Below, piece by piece: positions 63,485-64,000 of a DNA stretch of 64,000 nucleotides. Source of the DNA: Macrotis lagotis (taxonomy: Eukaryota; Chordata; Mammalia; Peramelemorphia; Peramelidae); the NCBI RefSeq assembly GCF_037893015.1, contig NC_133665.1, positions 107,691,971-107,755,970 of the forward strand. The letters run 5' to 3'. Position 1 is the first letter of the stretch. Each line of letters begins with the position of its first letter. The notes under the pieces are model-generated. The model did no database searches, was not told the DNA's origin, and saw only the letters and a list, made by a program, of their open reading frames with translations. Position numbers and translations under genes: made by a program.

Positions 63485-63670
63485 ATACTCTAGTCTCTCC
63501 CTCACTCTAATCTATCCATTCAGCTGTCAGAGCAATTTCCAAAAGCATAGATCTGATCATGTTACTTTTCTACTCAATAAAATCCAGTGACCCCCTATTA
63601 CCTCCAGGATCAAATATCATGTCCTCTTTTTGGTATTTTAAGCTCTTTTCAACCCAACTCCATCGGACCA
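63485..63670 (+). mobile_element. L2 fragment, second copy
   Basis: ctctaatctatccattcagctgtcagagcaattt, catagatctgatcatgttac, actcaataaaatccagtgaccccctattacctcc. It repeats a part of L2 that lies 5' to the end of the preceding copy, so it is a separate insertion. Confidence 0.85.
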
Positions 63671-63689
63671 TTACAGTCTTCTTACTAAT

Positions 63690-63800
63690 GAATCAATCAA
63701 CCAATCAATCAGCATTTGTTAAGTACCATACGTTAATCACTGACATAAGTACAGAGGGTATGGAAAAATGAAGCAAAAACAGTTTCTATAGTCAAAGATC
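63690..63800 (+). mobile_element. Old catttattaagtgcc-type repeat
   Basis: aatcaatcaaccaatcaatcagcatttgttaagtaccat, then agcaaaaacagtttctatagtc. Confidence 0.65.
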
Positions 63801-63804
63801 TTTC

Positions 63805-63880
63805 ATATACACATACACACATGCATATACATATATTCTTACACACATATGTATCTACAAACACGTATATATTCAAACTT
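63805..63880. repeat. Degenerate CA/TA simple repeat
   Basis: acacatacacacatgcatatacatata, acacacatatgtatc, aacacgtatatatt. Confidence 0.8.
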
Positions 63881-64000
63881 ACATTTTAGAGTAGAAGGAA
63901 GTAATCCTTAGAGAGAATACTAGCTTCTGCAGCAGGGGACCAGGAAAATTAGTCAACAGCCGATCAAAAAACATTAAGAGCTTACTAAGTATTAGGCACA

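Overview
This window reads as nuclear DNA from a marsupial mammal, and I see no protein-coding gene in it. The main evidence is repeat content. Several tRNA-derived SINEs carry the marsupial-type body (head reading gggcagctaggtggcgcagtgg, then a gttcaaatcc B box). They fall into three classes by 3' end: one ends in a gccttgcaaaaac plus poly-A tail, one in a ggacaaacaac tail, and one in a gactgaacaac tail. There is also a marsupial-type L1 3' end, plus much older L2, CR1/L3 and MIR/CORE-SINE debris. I cannot tell opossum, dasyurid or diprotodont apart from this sequence alone.

Layout. 0-6.5 kb is mostly LINE debris: an antisense L1 3' end, one very long decayed L2 copy (about 2.2-5.4 kb, plus strand) cut by younger repeats, and another antisense L1. 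7-20 kb alternates MIR/CR1-like pieces, young SINEs (one tandem pair at 14.5-14.9 kb), a 650-bp purine microsatellite at 18.1-18.7 kb and an L2 3' end at 19.9-20.6 kb. 20-36 kb has nested SINEs, ATC/TAA/TG microsatellites, a 540-bp pyrimidine tract, a 118-bp tandem duplication and a duplicated 210-bp segment. 36-50 kb contains AT-rich and GA/CAGA repeats, a plus-strand L1 3' end split by a SINE, and two SINE halves in inverted orientation. 50-64 kb holds more SINE and L2 fragments and a 700-bp decayed G-rich minisatellite near 58.5 kb.

Between the repeats lie about nineteen islands of non-repetitive DNA. Many are AT-rich yet keep scattered CpGs and contain perfect octamer (ATTTGCAT), TAATTA, E-box, SOX-like or TCF-like words. 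Together with the lack of ORFs, splice-consistent exons and CpG islands, they suggest a gene desert or large intron next to a developmental regulator. That is inference: conservation cannot be measured from one sequence, and I cannot name the neighbouring gene.

All open reading frames here are short and are explained by microsatellites, LINE remnants or chance. I found no CRISPR array, operon, RNA gene outside the SINE heads, or other undescribed system. The points most worth checking are the candidate conserved elements, the local duplications and the nested SINE history.
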